Below the pieces are notes generated by a model, which searched no databases, was not told where the DNA came from, and saw only the letters and a program-made list of their open reading frames with translations. Shown here piece by piece: positions 8,001 through 15,599 of a stretch of DNA of 15,645 nt (position 1 is its first letter; every line of letters starts with the position of its first letter). This DNA comes from CAZIWJ01 sp964542855 (GTDB lineage Bacteria > Bacteroidota > Bacteroidia > Cytophagales > Cyclobacteriaceae). Both the position numbers and the translations under genes were made by a program. The stretch is from assembly GCA_964542855.1 (NCBI GenBank), contig CAZIWJ010000062.1:1-15645 (forward strand), read 5' to 3'.

Positions 8001-8300
8001 CGTATACCCACTGCTCAGATTGGTTACACTCACGCTGCTGTTGGTTGCACCGGCTGGTACCTGCACCACCAGTTTACGGTCGGTTACCGACACAATATCG
8101 CGAGCTTCTGCCGCACCAAAAGTAACGTGTAAGTTAGCCGGGGCATTTCCAAAGCCGCTTCCGTACAGCGTAATATTTTCCAGTACGGTACCGAAATTTT
8201 TGCTTAAACTATCAATGGTAATGAATTGAGCATTACTTTTTTTTAAACTAACCGGCAATAGTAAGGCGGTTAGTACCAATACGCGCCAGATTACATTCAT
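5061..8300 (-). CDS. Secreted multidomain protein: TIG, seven FG-GAP/VCBS repeats, Ig/PKD domains, type IX secretion CTD
   Basis: A 1079-residue protein starting at the ATG at 8298-8300; a TTG at 8324 in frame would precede the likely transcription start. Residues 1-24 are a signal peptide (cleavage after S-N-A). About 28-108 resembles a TIG/IPT immunoglobulin fold. From about 130 to 500 come seven FG-GAP/VCBS repeats, each with a calcium-loop motif at 141, 193, 257, 317, 368, 420 and 473 (D-L-D-G-D-G-L-P-D is typical), spaced 51-64 residues, as in a seven-bladed integrin-like propeller. About 505-985 is a string of Ig-like domains including a PKD domain (765-840, with W-L-F-G-D and Y-T-V-T-L-E-V). 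Residues 990-1079 are the gliding-motility-associated C-terminal domain (L-F-T-P-N-N-D-G, then V-T-I-Y-D-R-R-G-N-R-V-Y and G-W-D-G-T), the sorting signal for type IX secretion. A role in adhesion or matrix is inferred; no enzyme domain is seen. Confidence 0.93.
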   Translation of the reverse strand: MNVIWRVLVLTALLLPVSLKKSNAQFITIDSLSKNFGTVLENITLYGSGFGNAPANLHVTFGAAEARDIVSVTDRKLVVQVPAGATNSSVSVTNLSSGYTAYSSETFSLSYDGRNFSTNALEPEYKFSTGGFDLNNLCTCDFNLDGLNDVATSDTQGDEVAIFQNTTANTDTVSFDRLFIEIDMESRYVRCGDLDGDGLPDLVFTPSTNNVGRTGEFVIVRNTSTPGGDITFADNEVTPVMKYSIPADNISRLAIRDLNKDGKPEIVVVDFSDRDGAVSIFENTSSPGTIEFNPVAFEPFPELGLPNASLGSIDVADLNKDGYPEVIAGRDEKSDIFVLENSANGSISFNRAIQVNAPGSTTNLRAADMNNDGFPEIIVATITHVALIENASVADSAVAFAPEVRFDRNAEGREGMDIADLNGDSQPDILIGTISSQRRISALLNNSDSTGLDFSLKRTIRTDEVNISVRGADVNGDGKPDILYTGTDSNVISVLLNRNCIVPVLEPVNGLSVCDTLPFPLEATGAIGVTYEWEQSPDEQDFTPVSNADSFVYVTSVENYYRVTVTETSDFFACGNTSNPVKIIRPTGFVPDQPVIINPNPEEPICFNGQLTIETEAVNANYIWTNPQGNIIEGVSERILQLDSIGPEDAGTYEVFVQANPDQGGCESEPAFTDIKVSMPEEITLDAVGSPVILPGGSVEFQVANVDGSTYQWQRNQQDISNTNSPSLEVTNAGIYRSSIINSDGCQRFSNELEVALADIAVPEQECSNETVVFSVAPESLNGERVRYNWLFGDSNSAEGNSVLHDYSSGSEYTVTLEVFDDNNQVADTYEQPVNVIQVPDVEITRPEAVNLCPDSSVLLSTPNGFATYVWTGGTETRDLRVREAGAYGVTITTHENCTVSSEVMVENGIVPVAEVATPDLDLELGDTVQIAASGGTGYEWSPNIRISNRFAPDPLVSPILSGQYHVRVFSTDGCYDTATVRINVTRTLQVNATDLFTPNNDGRRDTWTIGRIELFQDCTVTIYDRRGNRVYEALPYDNGNGWDGTNNGGNPVPPGVYYYVISCSEDIGRAAGSVTVVR

Positions 8301-8331
8301 GAATACCTGAAATATTAAATTCAATTGTATT

Positions 8332-8339
8332 CAAAAATA
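8332..8339 (-). promoter_or_regulatory. -7 element of the secreted multidomain protein gene
   Basis: Read on the minus strand this is TATTTTTG, a full match to TAnnTTTG and identical to the sucD -7 element. It would start transcription near 8325 and give a leader of about 25 nt to the ATG at 8300, which is why I prefer that start. A TTG-type -33 element at the expected distance is not obvious. Confidence 0.4.
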
Positions 8340-8382
8340 CGTCGATAAAATGCGATCTTGAACCCAATATGCACGCGTTGGT

Positions 8383-8437
8383 AACATTGTAATGTTTTAC
8401 ATTTTTTAAATCCTTTTTAACCGGGAACTCCTGTTCC
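8383..8437. promoter_or_regulatory. Two short inverted repeats in the divergent region before pncA
   Basis: AACATT-GT-AATGTT (8383-8396) and GGAAC-TCCT-GTTCC (8424-8437) are perfect inverted repeats lying between the divergent secreted-protein gene and pncA. Either could be an operator or leader hairpin. A weak pncA promoter (TTG at 8378-8380, 17 bp, TACATTTT at 8398-8405) would have the first repeat in its spacer. Arms this short can arise by chance. Confidence 0.25.
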
Positions 8438-8469
8438 TTTTGCTTTGCTATTTTAATAAAAGGTTAACT

Positions 8470-9087
8470 ATGAAAGCTCTAATACTGGTAGATATCCAAA
8501 ACGACTTTTTACCCGGCGGCGCCCTGGAGGTAAAGGAAGGAGATGCCGTGGTTCCGGTGGCTAATAAACTTTCGAAGCAGTTTAACCGGGTAGTGGCTAC
8601 CCAGGATTTTCACCCCGAAAATCACGGTAGCTTCGCATCTAACCACCCTGGTAAACAACCGGGAGAATACATTGAACTCAACGGACTGGAACAGATTCTC
8701 TGGCCCGATCACTGCGTTCAGAACACCCGGGGCTCGCAATTTGCCGATACCCTGGACATGGAACCGGTAGAGCGGGTGTTTGTAAAAGGTACGGATCCTG
8801 AAATTGACAGCTACAGCGGTTTCTTCGATAACGGGCACCGGAAAGCCACTGGTTTGGGCGATTACCTGAAAAATAAGGGGGTAAACGAAGTGTACATCGT
8901 TGGACTGGCCGCAGATGTGTGCGTAAAATTTACGGCCCTGGATGCAGTTAAGCTGGGATTCACTACTTACCTCGTTCAGGACGGTACCCGGGCCGTTAAC
9001 TTGCAGCCCGACGATTTCAGCAAGGCCCTGGAAGAAATGAAAGCCGCTGGGGTAAAGCTGGTAAACAGCGAAGATCTACTGGATTAA
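8470..9087 (+). CDS. pncA: Nicotinamidase (bifunctional nicotinamidase/pyrazinamidase)
   Basis: A 205-residue cytosolic hydrolase of the isochorismatase-like fold that converts nicotinamide to nicotinic acid and ammonia, feeding the Preiss-Handler route of NAD salvage. The catalytic triad is complete: Asp8 in V-D-I-Q-N-D-F-L-P-G-G-A-L, Lys106 in V-F-V-K-G-T-D, and Cys151 in G-L-A-A-D-V-C-V-K-F-T-A-L-D. The metal site is Asp46 and His48 (D-F-H-P-E-N-H-G-S-F), with His81 in W-P-D-H-C-V-Q; the third histidine is expected to come from the segment at 52-59. Length is normal for the family. The ATG at 8470 puts the first strand (K-A-L-I-L-V-D) at the usual position; a TTG 30 bases upstream would add a poor extension. 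The gene stands alone: it is divergent from the secreted protein and followed by 499 bp without a gene. Confidence 0.96.
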   Translation: MKALILVDIQNDFLPGGALEVKEGDAVVPVANKLSKQFNRVVATQDFHPENHGSFASNHPGKQPGEYIELNGLEQILWPDHCVQNTRGSQFADTLDMEPVERVFVKGTDPEIDSYSGFFDNGHRKATGLGDYLKNKGVNEVYIVGLAADVCVKFTALDAVKLGFTTYLVQDGTRAVNLQPDDFSKALEEMKAAGVKLVNSEDLLD

Positions 9088-9586
9088 AGTTCCGGTACCC
9101 GTTGTTAACTGGCATGTAATAAGGAAAGCGGGTACGCATATTGTGTAAGTTATACCCGCTTTACGCATTCATTTATAATTGCACGGGGTTGTTCACAAGC
9201 TCAGGCGCATCCTGGTGTAGTATAATTATTAAAATATAGCTGAATGTTTTACCGGTAATATCTGTACGGATTACGAGTAGAAATTATCCAGTTTCTTTTG
9301 CTGTTTTTTTAAAAGCTTTCCCATCTTTTAACAGGGTTGCTGCTGGCTCCATGAAAGCTTATCACTTCTTCAAAATCCGCACGCCCTGGTAATTAATATT
9401 TTCTGTTATCCATTTTATGGTTTTATGGTAGTCGGTTTAATAACCTGGCTGTACCCGGTTGCCTTTCCGTTGTATATCTTAAGAAAAATGGTTATACTCA
9501 TGTGCGTGCGATTCTGATGTAATTACCACATTATTCCATTTCTGTTTGTATTAATTTAGTTTTTTAATGACCCAACAACATGAAAT
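9088..9586. other. Non-coding stretch between pncA and the histidine kinase
   Basis: AT-rich stretch with no supportable gene. At its start is a 10-bp perfect hairpin (AAAGCGGGTA 9125-9134, TACCCGCTTT 9153-9162, 18-nt loop) that could end pncA transcription, though no T-run follows. TAATTTAG at 9552-9559, 28 bp before the kinase ATG, is one base off the Bacteroidetes -7 consensus, but no matching -33 element is seen. On the minus strand two short overlapping frames (9501-9415, 28 codons from an ATG; 9436-9362, 24 codons) read like protein but are in different frames, and might be the remains of a decayed gene. Confidence 0.5.
9125..9162 (+). terminator. Hairpin after pncA, possible terminator
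   Basis: Perfect 10-bp stem (AAAGCGGGTA with TACCCGCTTT) around an 18-nt loop, 38 bp after the pncA stop. It lacks a downstream T-run, so it may instead protect the 3' end of the transcript. Confidence 0.35.
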
Positions 9587-12500
9587 ATGGTAGGTACCTC
9601 TGTAAAGAGTAGCTTTAGTGACCTTTTTTTCGAACTGGCCGATGTGCCTATGCTGCTATTGAATCGGGATTTTCAGATTATCGAAGTCAACCCGTGTTTA
9701 GCCGGCATATTTAGTGATACCCCGGAAAGCATCAGGGGGAATTCATTCTTCTCTCTGCTCGATCGCCCGTCTGCAGCTCTTATCCGGCAATCATTGAATA
9801 CCCCGGGGCATAACCTAAGTACCAGGCAGGTAAACGTAACCCTGCAAGTTTCTGGAAAAAATTCTGCTTTACCGGTTCGGGTTGGCGTAAAAAAACACGA
9901 AGAACTGTTTTTTCTAACTTTCCACAGTACAGACCCAAACGAGCCGTTGCATCATCTTTCGGATGAACCTTCCACCCAAAGTAACCATGGAATTAATACC
10001 CTCCTGAACCAGCCTGCCCTGGCCCGGAAAATTGTAGAAAAGGTACCCGGGCTGTTCTACGTATACGATTTTGATACCTACCAGAATATATACACCAACC
10101 AGGAAGTTTACAGCTTCCTGGGTTACACCGAAGATGAAGTGGAGGCCATGGGGAGTGATTTTCTGAAGTTAATTATTCACCCTGACGATTATTCCTGGTT
10201 TGAGTCGGAAAGAAGAGAAGCCCTTCAGCAACTCGCCCCCAATGATTCACTGGAAGTAGAGTACCGGCTACTGAGTGCTAATGATGAATGGAAGTACGTA
10301 AGAAGTAAAGAGGCCGTTTTCAGTTATAGCCCTTCCGGTGAAGTGAAGCAGGTTATCGGTATAGCATCGGACATTTCAAAGCAAAAGGACACGTTCTGGA
10401 AAGTGGAGAAGTTGAATGGCATTAATTCAACCCTTCTTCACTGCGCTAGCCGTTTGCTGAATGCCGACTCTAACAAGGTAGACCGGGAAATTAACCACAC
10501 GATAGCGGAACTGGCAAAAGTGCTGAATTACGATAATATTAATATTTTCTTGTTTGATGAAGAAAGCCAGCAGGCCAGGCTTACTTACGAATTTACGAAT
10601 GACCCGCAGTTCCGATTACCGGAAAAAGCGCACTACTTTCCTTACCACGACGTGAAATGGTGGATCGATACGCTGAGGCAGAACAAACTGATTATTGGTA
10701 ATGATCCCCGTACCCTGCCCGATGACATTGAAGAGCTACGAAACCTGATCCTGGAAATGGGAATCCGCTCGTTTATTACCGTTCCTATTTTACACCAAAA
10801 CCGGTTAATCGGGCACATTAACTTCTGCTACTTTCGCGAAACCGCAGCAACTGATGAGGGAATAGCCACTCAGCTTACGCTGCTGGGCAACATCCTGGCC
10901 AATACGCTGAAAAGAATCGAAACCGGTAAAAAACTGCAGAATAGCCGCGATGATTACAAGATGCTGGCCGATAATATTACCGACATGATGTCGCTGCACA
11001 GCGAGGATGGTACCTGCTATTACTCAACCCCTTCGGTGGAAAATGTAACCGGGTACACCGCTGAAGAATACATTGGTATGCAGGCCCTGCAGCTTTTCCA
11101 TCCCGACGATATACCTGTAGGCATAGCAAACATTGGCAAAGTGCTGGAAGGAGAGCAAGTTCAGTTTCAATATCGTTTTTGGAATAAGGCACATGGGCAA
11201 TACCGCTGGGTAGAAACTACCGGGAAAGCCATTGAGCACCATCAAACTGGTAGCAGAAATATCCTGGCCGTTACCCGGAGCATTCATGAACTGAAGCAGA
11301 AAGAAGAGGCCATTAAGTCGTCGGAGGCTTACCTGCGCGCCGTACTGAACAGCGGCAATCGGGGAATATTTGCTTTTGATACCGAAAGCAAACTGATTTT
11401 TGCCAACGATTTTCATCGGGCCGTGATAAAAAAGGTAACGGGTGAGGAACCAGAAGTTGGGCAAAGAATTAAAGATTATATGCCCGAATATCTGAAGGCT
11501 CTTTACAAGGAACAAAGCAACCGGGTGTTAAACGGGGAAATTTTTACCGATGAAGCGCGGATTGTTCAGGCCAACGGGGCTGTTCACTGGGAAGAATACT
11601 ACTACAGCCCCATTATTATTGATAAACAGGTACAGGGAGGAGTAGTTATTGCCCGCGATATTACCCGGCAGAAACATAACCAGCAAGAAATAAAAGATAC
11701 CCGCGACCGGCTAGATATGGCAACCAACGTGGCAGGTATTGGCATCTGGGAAATTGAGTTATCAAACACCCGAATTTACTGGGACGATACCATGCGGCAA
11801 ATGTTCGGGGTTCAGCCATTGGAAGAAGTAACCGCTGATACGTGGCAAAATTGCATTCACCCGGACGACCTGGAAAGCGAATTAGCTATTTTAAACCAGG
11901 CGGTAGCAGAGAAGTCTTCTTTTGAAACTGAATTCAGGATAAGGAAGAAAAATACTGGGGAAACCCGCCACATTCGGTCATTTGCCCGGGTTGTCGTAAA
12001 CGAAAATAATGAAGCCCAGTCATTAATCGGTGCCAACTACGACCTTACCGATATCCGAAAGGCCGAGCAGGAACTCCTTACGACTAATAATGACCTGAAG
12101 AAAATCAATACTGAACTCGACCAGTTTGTATACAGTACTTCTCACAACCTCAGGGCACCGCTTACTTCTGTACTGGGCTTACTGGAATTATTCAAAAACG
12201 AGGAGGCCGACGACAGCAAGCAGTACATCGGCCTGATTGAGAAATCTATTCATAAACTCGATGAAACGATCCACGAAATCATTGAATATTCCCGAAATAA
12301 CCGGGTGGAACTAGCCGTTGAACCGGTTGATTTTAAATTCATGGCCAACGACGTAGTGGAAAGCCTTTCGTTTATGGAACAGGCCAGGAGTATAGACATA
12401 CAGGTTGAGGTAAACCAACCGGTTCCGTTTTATTCCGACCTCAGCCGGCTTCGGGTCATTTTCCATAATCTGATTTCAAACGGAATCAAGTACTGCGACC

Positions 12501-12778
12501 TCAACAAGCCGGAAAGTTACCTGCACATTTCGGTAACCAGTAATTCCCGCGAAGCAGTGATAAAAATAAAAGATAATGGGATTGGTATTGACGGGGAAGA
12601 CCTGGAAAAAGTATTTTCCATGTTTTACCGGGCTACCCTTCAGGCCAGCGGTTCCGGACTGGGACTGTACATTCTGAAGGAAGCAGTAATTAAACTGAAC
12701 GGTGTGGTTAACGCCAGCGGACAGTTAGGCAAAGGGGTAACTTTCACCATACAAGTGCCTAATTTACAGGAAAGCTAA
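9587..12778 (+). CDS. Soluble multi-PAS/GAF sensor histidine kinase
   Basis: A 1063-residue hybrid of sensor domains and a kinase, with no signal peptide and no membrane segment, so a cytoplasmic sensor. Domain order by pattern: PAS (about 14-115), PAS with PAC (147-266; Y-R-L-L-S-A-N-D-E-W-K-Y-V), GAF (275-445), PAS (455-575), PAS (577-697), PAS (700-828), a short coiled linker, HisKA (843-910) and HATPase_c (955-1058). The H-box is S-T-S-H-N-L-R-A-P-L with phospho-acceptor His853, a form common in Bacteroidota. The ATPase has the N-box H-N-L-I-S-N-G-I-K-Y (960-969), G1 D-N-G-I-G-I (996-1001), the F-box F-S-M-F-Y-R-A (1010-1016) and G2 G-S-G-L-G-L (1022-1027), all intact, so it should be active. 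There is no receiver domain and no response-regulator gene in the window, so its partner lies elsewhere. Ligands are unknown. The ATG at 9587 directly precedes the first PAS domain. Confidence 0.93.
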   Translation: MVGTSVKSSFSDLFFELADVPMLLLNRDFQIIEVNPCLAGIFSDTPESIRGNSFFSLLDRPSAALIRQSLNTPGHNLSTRQVNVTLQVSGKNSALPVRVGVKKHEELFFLTFHSTDPNEPLHHLSDEPSTQSNHGINTLLNQPALARKIVEKVPGLFYVYDFDTYQNIYTNQEVYSFLGYTEDEVEAMGSDFLKLIIHPDDYSWFESERREALQQLAPNDSLEVEYRLLSANDEWKYVRSKEAVFSYSPSGEVKQVIGIASDISKQKDTFWKVEKLNGINSTLLHCASRLLNADSNKVDREINHTIAELAKVLNYDNINIFLFDEESQQARLTYEFTNDPQFRLPEKAHYFPYHDVKWWIDTLRQNKLIIGNDPRTLPDDIEELRNLILEMGIRSFITVPILHQNRLIGHINFCYFRETAATDEGIATQLTLLGNILANTLKRIETGKKLQNSRDDYKMLADNITDMMSLHSEDGTCYYSTPSVENVTGYTAEEYIGMQALQLFHPDDIPVGIANIGKVLEGEQVQFQYRFWNKAHGQYRWVETTGKAIEHHQTGSRNILAVTRSIHELKQKEEAIKSSEAYLRAVLNSGNRGIFAFDTESKLIFANDFHRAVIKKVTGEEPEVGQRIKDYMPEYLKALYKEQSNRVLNGEIFTDEARIVQANGAVHWEEYYYSPIIIDKQVQGGVVIARDITRQKHNQQEIKDTRDRLDMATNVAGIGIWEIELSNTRIYWDDTMRQMFGVQPLEEVTADTWQNCIHPDDLESELAILNQAVAEKSSFETEFRIRKKNTGETRHIRSFARVVVNENNEAQSLIGANYDLTDIRKAEQELLTTNNDLKKINTELDQFVYSTSHNLRAPLTSVLGLLELFKNEEADDSKQYIGLIEKSIHKLDETIHEIIEYSRNNRVELAVEPVDFKFMANDVVESLSFMEQARSIDIQVEVNQPVPFYSDLSRLRVIFHNLISNGIKYCDLNKPESYLHISVTSNSREAVIKIKDNGIGIDGEDLEKVFSMFYRATLQASGSGLGLYILKEAVIKLNGVVNASGQLGKGVTFTIQVPNLQES

Positions 12779-12805
12779 CCGGTGTAAAGTTAGTAGTTTG
12801 TATTA

Positions 12806-12819
12806 TTAATTATAATTAA
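12806..12819. repeat. 14-bp perfect AT-only palindrome
   Basis: TTAATTATAATTAA, a perfect palindrome in the 93-bp gap between the kinase and the next gene. It could be a protein-binding site near the promoter of the small secreted protein (TTTG at 12797-12800 is just upstream). AT-only palindromes are common by chance in such gaps. Confidence 0.2.
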
Positions 12820-12871
12820 GTAATGTTACTTTAATAAAATTAATAGTATTCACGCAGCCAGCCCCTTCCCA

Positions 12872-13408
12872 ATGGTGAAGTACCCAGATGTAGTTGTTTT
12901 TTTAATTCTTTTAACCTGCTCCTTTCATAATTCCACTGCACAAACCCACGAAATTGGTGTTCGGTTAAACAGCTTTGAGGATTTCGATTTCATTTACAAG
13001 AAGGAAAGGAATGAAAATTCTTATATGCGCTACCGGGTGGCCAGTTTGCAAGCTGGTTTAATTGATGCAGGTAGTAATGGAGGAACACTTACCCTGAACC
13101 TGAATTTTGCCCTGGGCTGGGAAAAGAGAAAGGATATTGCTGAGAAGTTGCAGTTCATACATGGTTGGGAACCATTTGTGCAGTTGGCTTTTATAAGCGA
13201 ATCTTCAACGGTTGGAGCCGGTATAGGTTACGTGCTGGGGTTTCAATATAATTTCTCCGAATCCTTTTATCTTAACCTGGAAACCATTCCGAGCCTTCGG
13301 ACAGTGGTTGTCAGAGAAAGTGCCAGCAGTTTGATTGCCGATTTTAACTCTAACGCTATAGCCCTCACCCTGGCCTATCGGTTCAATGTTAATAACAATG
13401 AAGAATAG
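12872..13408 (+). CDS. Small secreted outer-membrane beta-barrel-like protein, unassigned
   Basis: A 178-residue exported protein that I cannot assign to a named family. Residues 1-23 are a signal peptide (hydrophobic V-V-V-F-L-I-L-L-T-C, cleavage near S-T-A|Q). The mature part alternates polar and hydrophobic residues in barrel-like strands separated by turns: H-E-I-G-V-R-L-N-S-F, M-R-Y-R-V-A-S-L-Q-A-G, L-T-L-N-L-N-F-A-L-G-W-E, V-G-A-G-I-G-Y-V-L-G-F-Q-Y and finally A-I-A-L-T-L-A-Y-R-F-N-V. This suggests a small eight-stranded outer-membrane barrel. Its ATG is 93 bp after the histidine kinase stop on the same strand, with an AT-rich gap that could hold its own promoter, so co-transcription is possible but not shown. 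A probable terminator lies 113 bp after its stop. Confidence 0.75.
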   Translation: MVKYPDVVVFLILLTCSFHNSTAQTHEIGVRLNSFEDFDFIYKKERNENSYMRYRVASLQAGLIDAGSNGGTLTLNLNFALGWEKRKDIAEKLQFIHGWEPFVQLAFISESSTVGAGIGYVLGFQYNFSESFYLNLETIPSLRTVVVRESASSLIADFNSNAIALTLAYRFNVNNNEE

Positions 13409-13521
13409 CCGGTATTATCATTTGCTGCAGTAAGTGCCCGTCAACAGGAATGCCAGGACGATAGAAAGGCTTTATCATGCCCAAACTTTTGATGATTCCG
13501 ACACTCAACACAGTTCATTAA

Positions 13522-13566
13522 ACACTCCCATGCAAATTTATCGCACATGCGAGTGTAACTTTTTTT
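13522..13566 (+). terminator. Probable rho-independent terminator after the small barrel gene
   Basis: ACACTC-C-CATG (13522-13532) pairs with CATG-C-GAGTGT (13546-13556): a 6-bp and a 4-bp stem broken by one C-C mismatch, with a 13-nt loop. AAC and then seven T (13560-13566) follow. It is modest in strength but has the classic layout. Confidence 0.45.
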
Positions 13567-13804
13567 ATTGTCTTTCTTCTGCAAGCCCCCGCGGGACTGT
13601 GGGTGTGGGGGTAAATAGAAAGGTAATACGGCATCGGGCAGCACACCCTGAAATTAAATCTTGATTCGCTTCCTCGTTGCAAAAAGGTTATTTAAAAATT
13701 TATTGTGCGGGTTACTGATTAAGGCCGAGGAGTTTTTATTCATTTTAGTGTGTTTACGTTAAGTTATTAAACTAAGTAATAATACAACAAGATACTACCA
13801 TGCA

Positions 13805-13837
13805 TTTGTAGCCTTTACACTATAATGATTACTTTAG
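13805..13837 (+). promoter_or_regulatory. Possible promoter of the S9 peptidase gene
   Basis: TTTG at 13805-13808, a 21-bp spacer and TACTTTAG at 13830-13837, one base off TAnnTTTG. It would give a leader of about 22 nt, like that of sucD. Confidence 0.3.
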
Positions 13838-13866
13838 TCCTGTTATTAACCTAACCCTGTATCCCG

Positions 13867-15599
13867 ATGATCAGAACCCTGTACCTACTAACCCTGCTTT
13901 CCATTACAACAATAGTTAATGCCCAAAAGCACAATCCTTCTTTCGAGGAAGTGATTTCCCTGAAAGTGCCCTCAGGCGTACAACTCTCGCCCGATGGCCG
14001 GCACATCGCCTTCCAGATCCGGGGTAGCGAATGGGATAATAACCGTTACGACACGGAAATTTACGTCTCGCGCGACGGGCAGGAACCGTACGCCCTTACC
14101 AATAACCCGGGTGGCAGCAGCAACAGCCCGCAATGGTCGCCCGATGGTAAGTGGCTGGCCTACCTGGCTGCTTTCGACGGGAAAACCCAGGTGCACGTCA
14201 TGCCCGCTTCCGGGGGTGCAGCTTTCCCGGTAACCCGGAGCAGTGAAGGCGTAAGCAGCTACCAGTGGTCGCCCAACAGCAATCAGATTGCTTTTACCCG
14301 GTTGCAGGAAAAAGATGAGAAAGAACGAAAAGAAAAATTCGGTGAGTATGCCGTGGAAGACGAGGAGTACAACCTGGAGGGGCTGTACCTGATCGATTTC
14401 AAACCCGGGCAACTCGATGCTTACCCCATGCCCAGTGACTCTACCGTGAAAAACGAGCCCCGCCCGCTGATCGACTCGGTGGAGTTTACTGTATCGGGTA
14501 TTCACTGGTCGCCCGACGGACAGAAAATTGCGTTTAACCGGCGTCCCGACCCGTTAATTAACACATTCTTTAAAACAGACATTGGGGTATACAACCTGGC
14601 CGACAGCAGCTACCGCATGGTAGTGGAAAACAGCAGCTACGATAGTTTTTTGGACTGGTCGCCCGACAGTGAAAAGATTATTTACGAATCGGACGTGGAT
14701 AATACCAGTTCGAATTACTACACCAATAGCCGGATATTTATTGCCAGTGCCGACGGCGGTGAAACTAAAGAAGTGGCAGAGCAGTTCGATGAAAACCTGT
14801 ACGGTGTAACCTGGAACGATGCGGGGATATTTGCTTCTGCTTTCCAGAAAACCAACCGCCAACTGGTTGAAATTAACCCGCGAAACGGTAAGGTTTCAAC
14901 GGTACTGGCTGATCCTGCCCGCATTCGCGACTGGTCATTTTCTGCCAGCGGCGATCAGCTGGCTTTTATTGGGGAAAATGGCGACGGCCTGCGGGAGATA
15001 TACCGCACCCCTTTCCCGGTTCGGGCGCAGAATGTGCAACAGGTAACCAATTTTACCGGTCAGATAACCAACTGGAAGGTATCGGACAGTGAAATGATCA
15101 GTTGGAAGAGCAAAGATGGCACAACCATTGAAGGGGTTCTGCATAAACCACAGGATTACGATCCGGGTAAAAAATACCCGTTGCTGGTTATTATACACGG
15201 CGGGCCTACCGGCATATCGGTTCCCGACCCCACCCCAGCTTATGTGTACCCGATTTTGCAATGGCTGAACAAGGGTGCCCTGGTTTTGCAACCCAACTAC
15301 CGTGGATCGGCCGGTTACGGGGCCGATTTCCGCAAGCTGAACGTACGCAACCTGGGGGTTGGCGATGCCTGGGATGTAGAATCGGGAGTGGATTACCTGG
15401 TAGAAGAAGGACTGGTTGATGCAGGGAAGGTCGGGGCCATGGGCTGGAGCCAGGGCGGTTACATTTCGGCTTTTTTAGCTACGAACTCCGATAAGTTCCA
15501 GGCTATTTGTGTTGGGGCCGGTATTTCCAACTGGATGACCTACTACGTGAATACCGATATTCACCCGTTTACCCGCCAGTACCTACAGGCCACTCCGTG
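13867..15599 (+). CDS. S9-family peptidase (prolyl oligopeptidase/acylaminoacyl-peptidase type), 3' end missing
   Basis: 577 residues are present from the ATG at 13867. Residues 1-19 are a signal peptide (cleavage after V-N-A, before Q), so the enzyme is periplasmic or exported. Residues 25-410 hold PD40/WD40-like propeller repeats: L-S-P-D-G-R-H-I-A-F, W-S-P-D-G-K-W-L-A-Y, W-S-P-N-S-N-Q-I-A-F, W-S-P-D-G-Q-K-I-A-F and W-S-P-D-S-E-K-I-I-Y. These form the gate over the active site. The alpha/beta-hydrolase part begins near 430, with the oxyanion-side H-G-G-P at 444-447 and the nucleophile Ser528 in G-W-S-Q-G-G. The family usually has some 670-700 residues, and the catalytic Asp and His fall in the missing part. 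The apparent TGA at 15598-15600 is false: base 15600 begins adapter sequence, and the family has T-P-W here, so TG is the start of a Trp codon (TGG). Treat it as an intact gene cut by the contig end, not as a pseudogene. Confidence 0.95.

Larger units (their letters stand above)
13409..13866. other. Non-coding stretch between the barrel protein and the S9 peptidase
   Basis: No gene is supported here; the short open frames at 13434-13664 (+) and 13441-13644 (-) have no domain, signal peptide or plausible composition. The stretch contains the terminator at 13522-13566, a G-rich patch near 13593-13612, and a possible promoter for the S9 peptidase at 13805-13837. Confidence 0.5.

Noticed and set aside
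8301..8324. TTG at 8324 as start of the secreted multidomain protein
   Set aside because: The ATG at 8300 gives a normal signal peptide, and the predicted transcription start (about 8325) leaves no leader for the TTG.
11024..11515. 163-codon minus-strand frame inside the histidine kinase
   Set aside because: It is a shadow of PAS-coding sequence, with no signal or domain.
13589..13612. G-rich patch as a G-quadruplex
   Set aside because: Only three separate runs of three or more G are present; four are needed for a simple intramolecular quadruplex.
13434..13664. Small frames on both strands in the gap before the S9 peptidase
   Set aside because: Neither has a convincing start context or protein-like composition, and they overlap a terminator-like hairpin.
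13972..14505. 177-codon minus-strand frame inside the S9 peptidase
   Set aside because: It lies entirely opposite well-recognised PD40 repeats and has no recognisable content.
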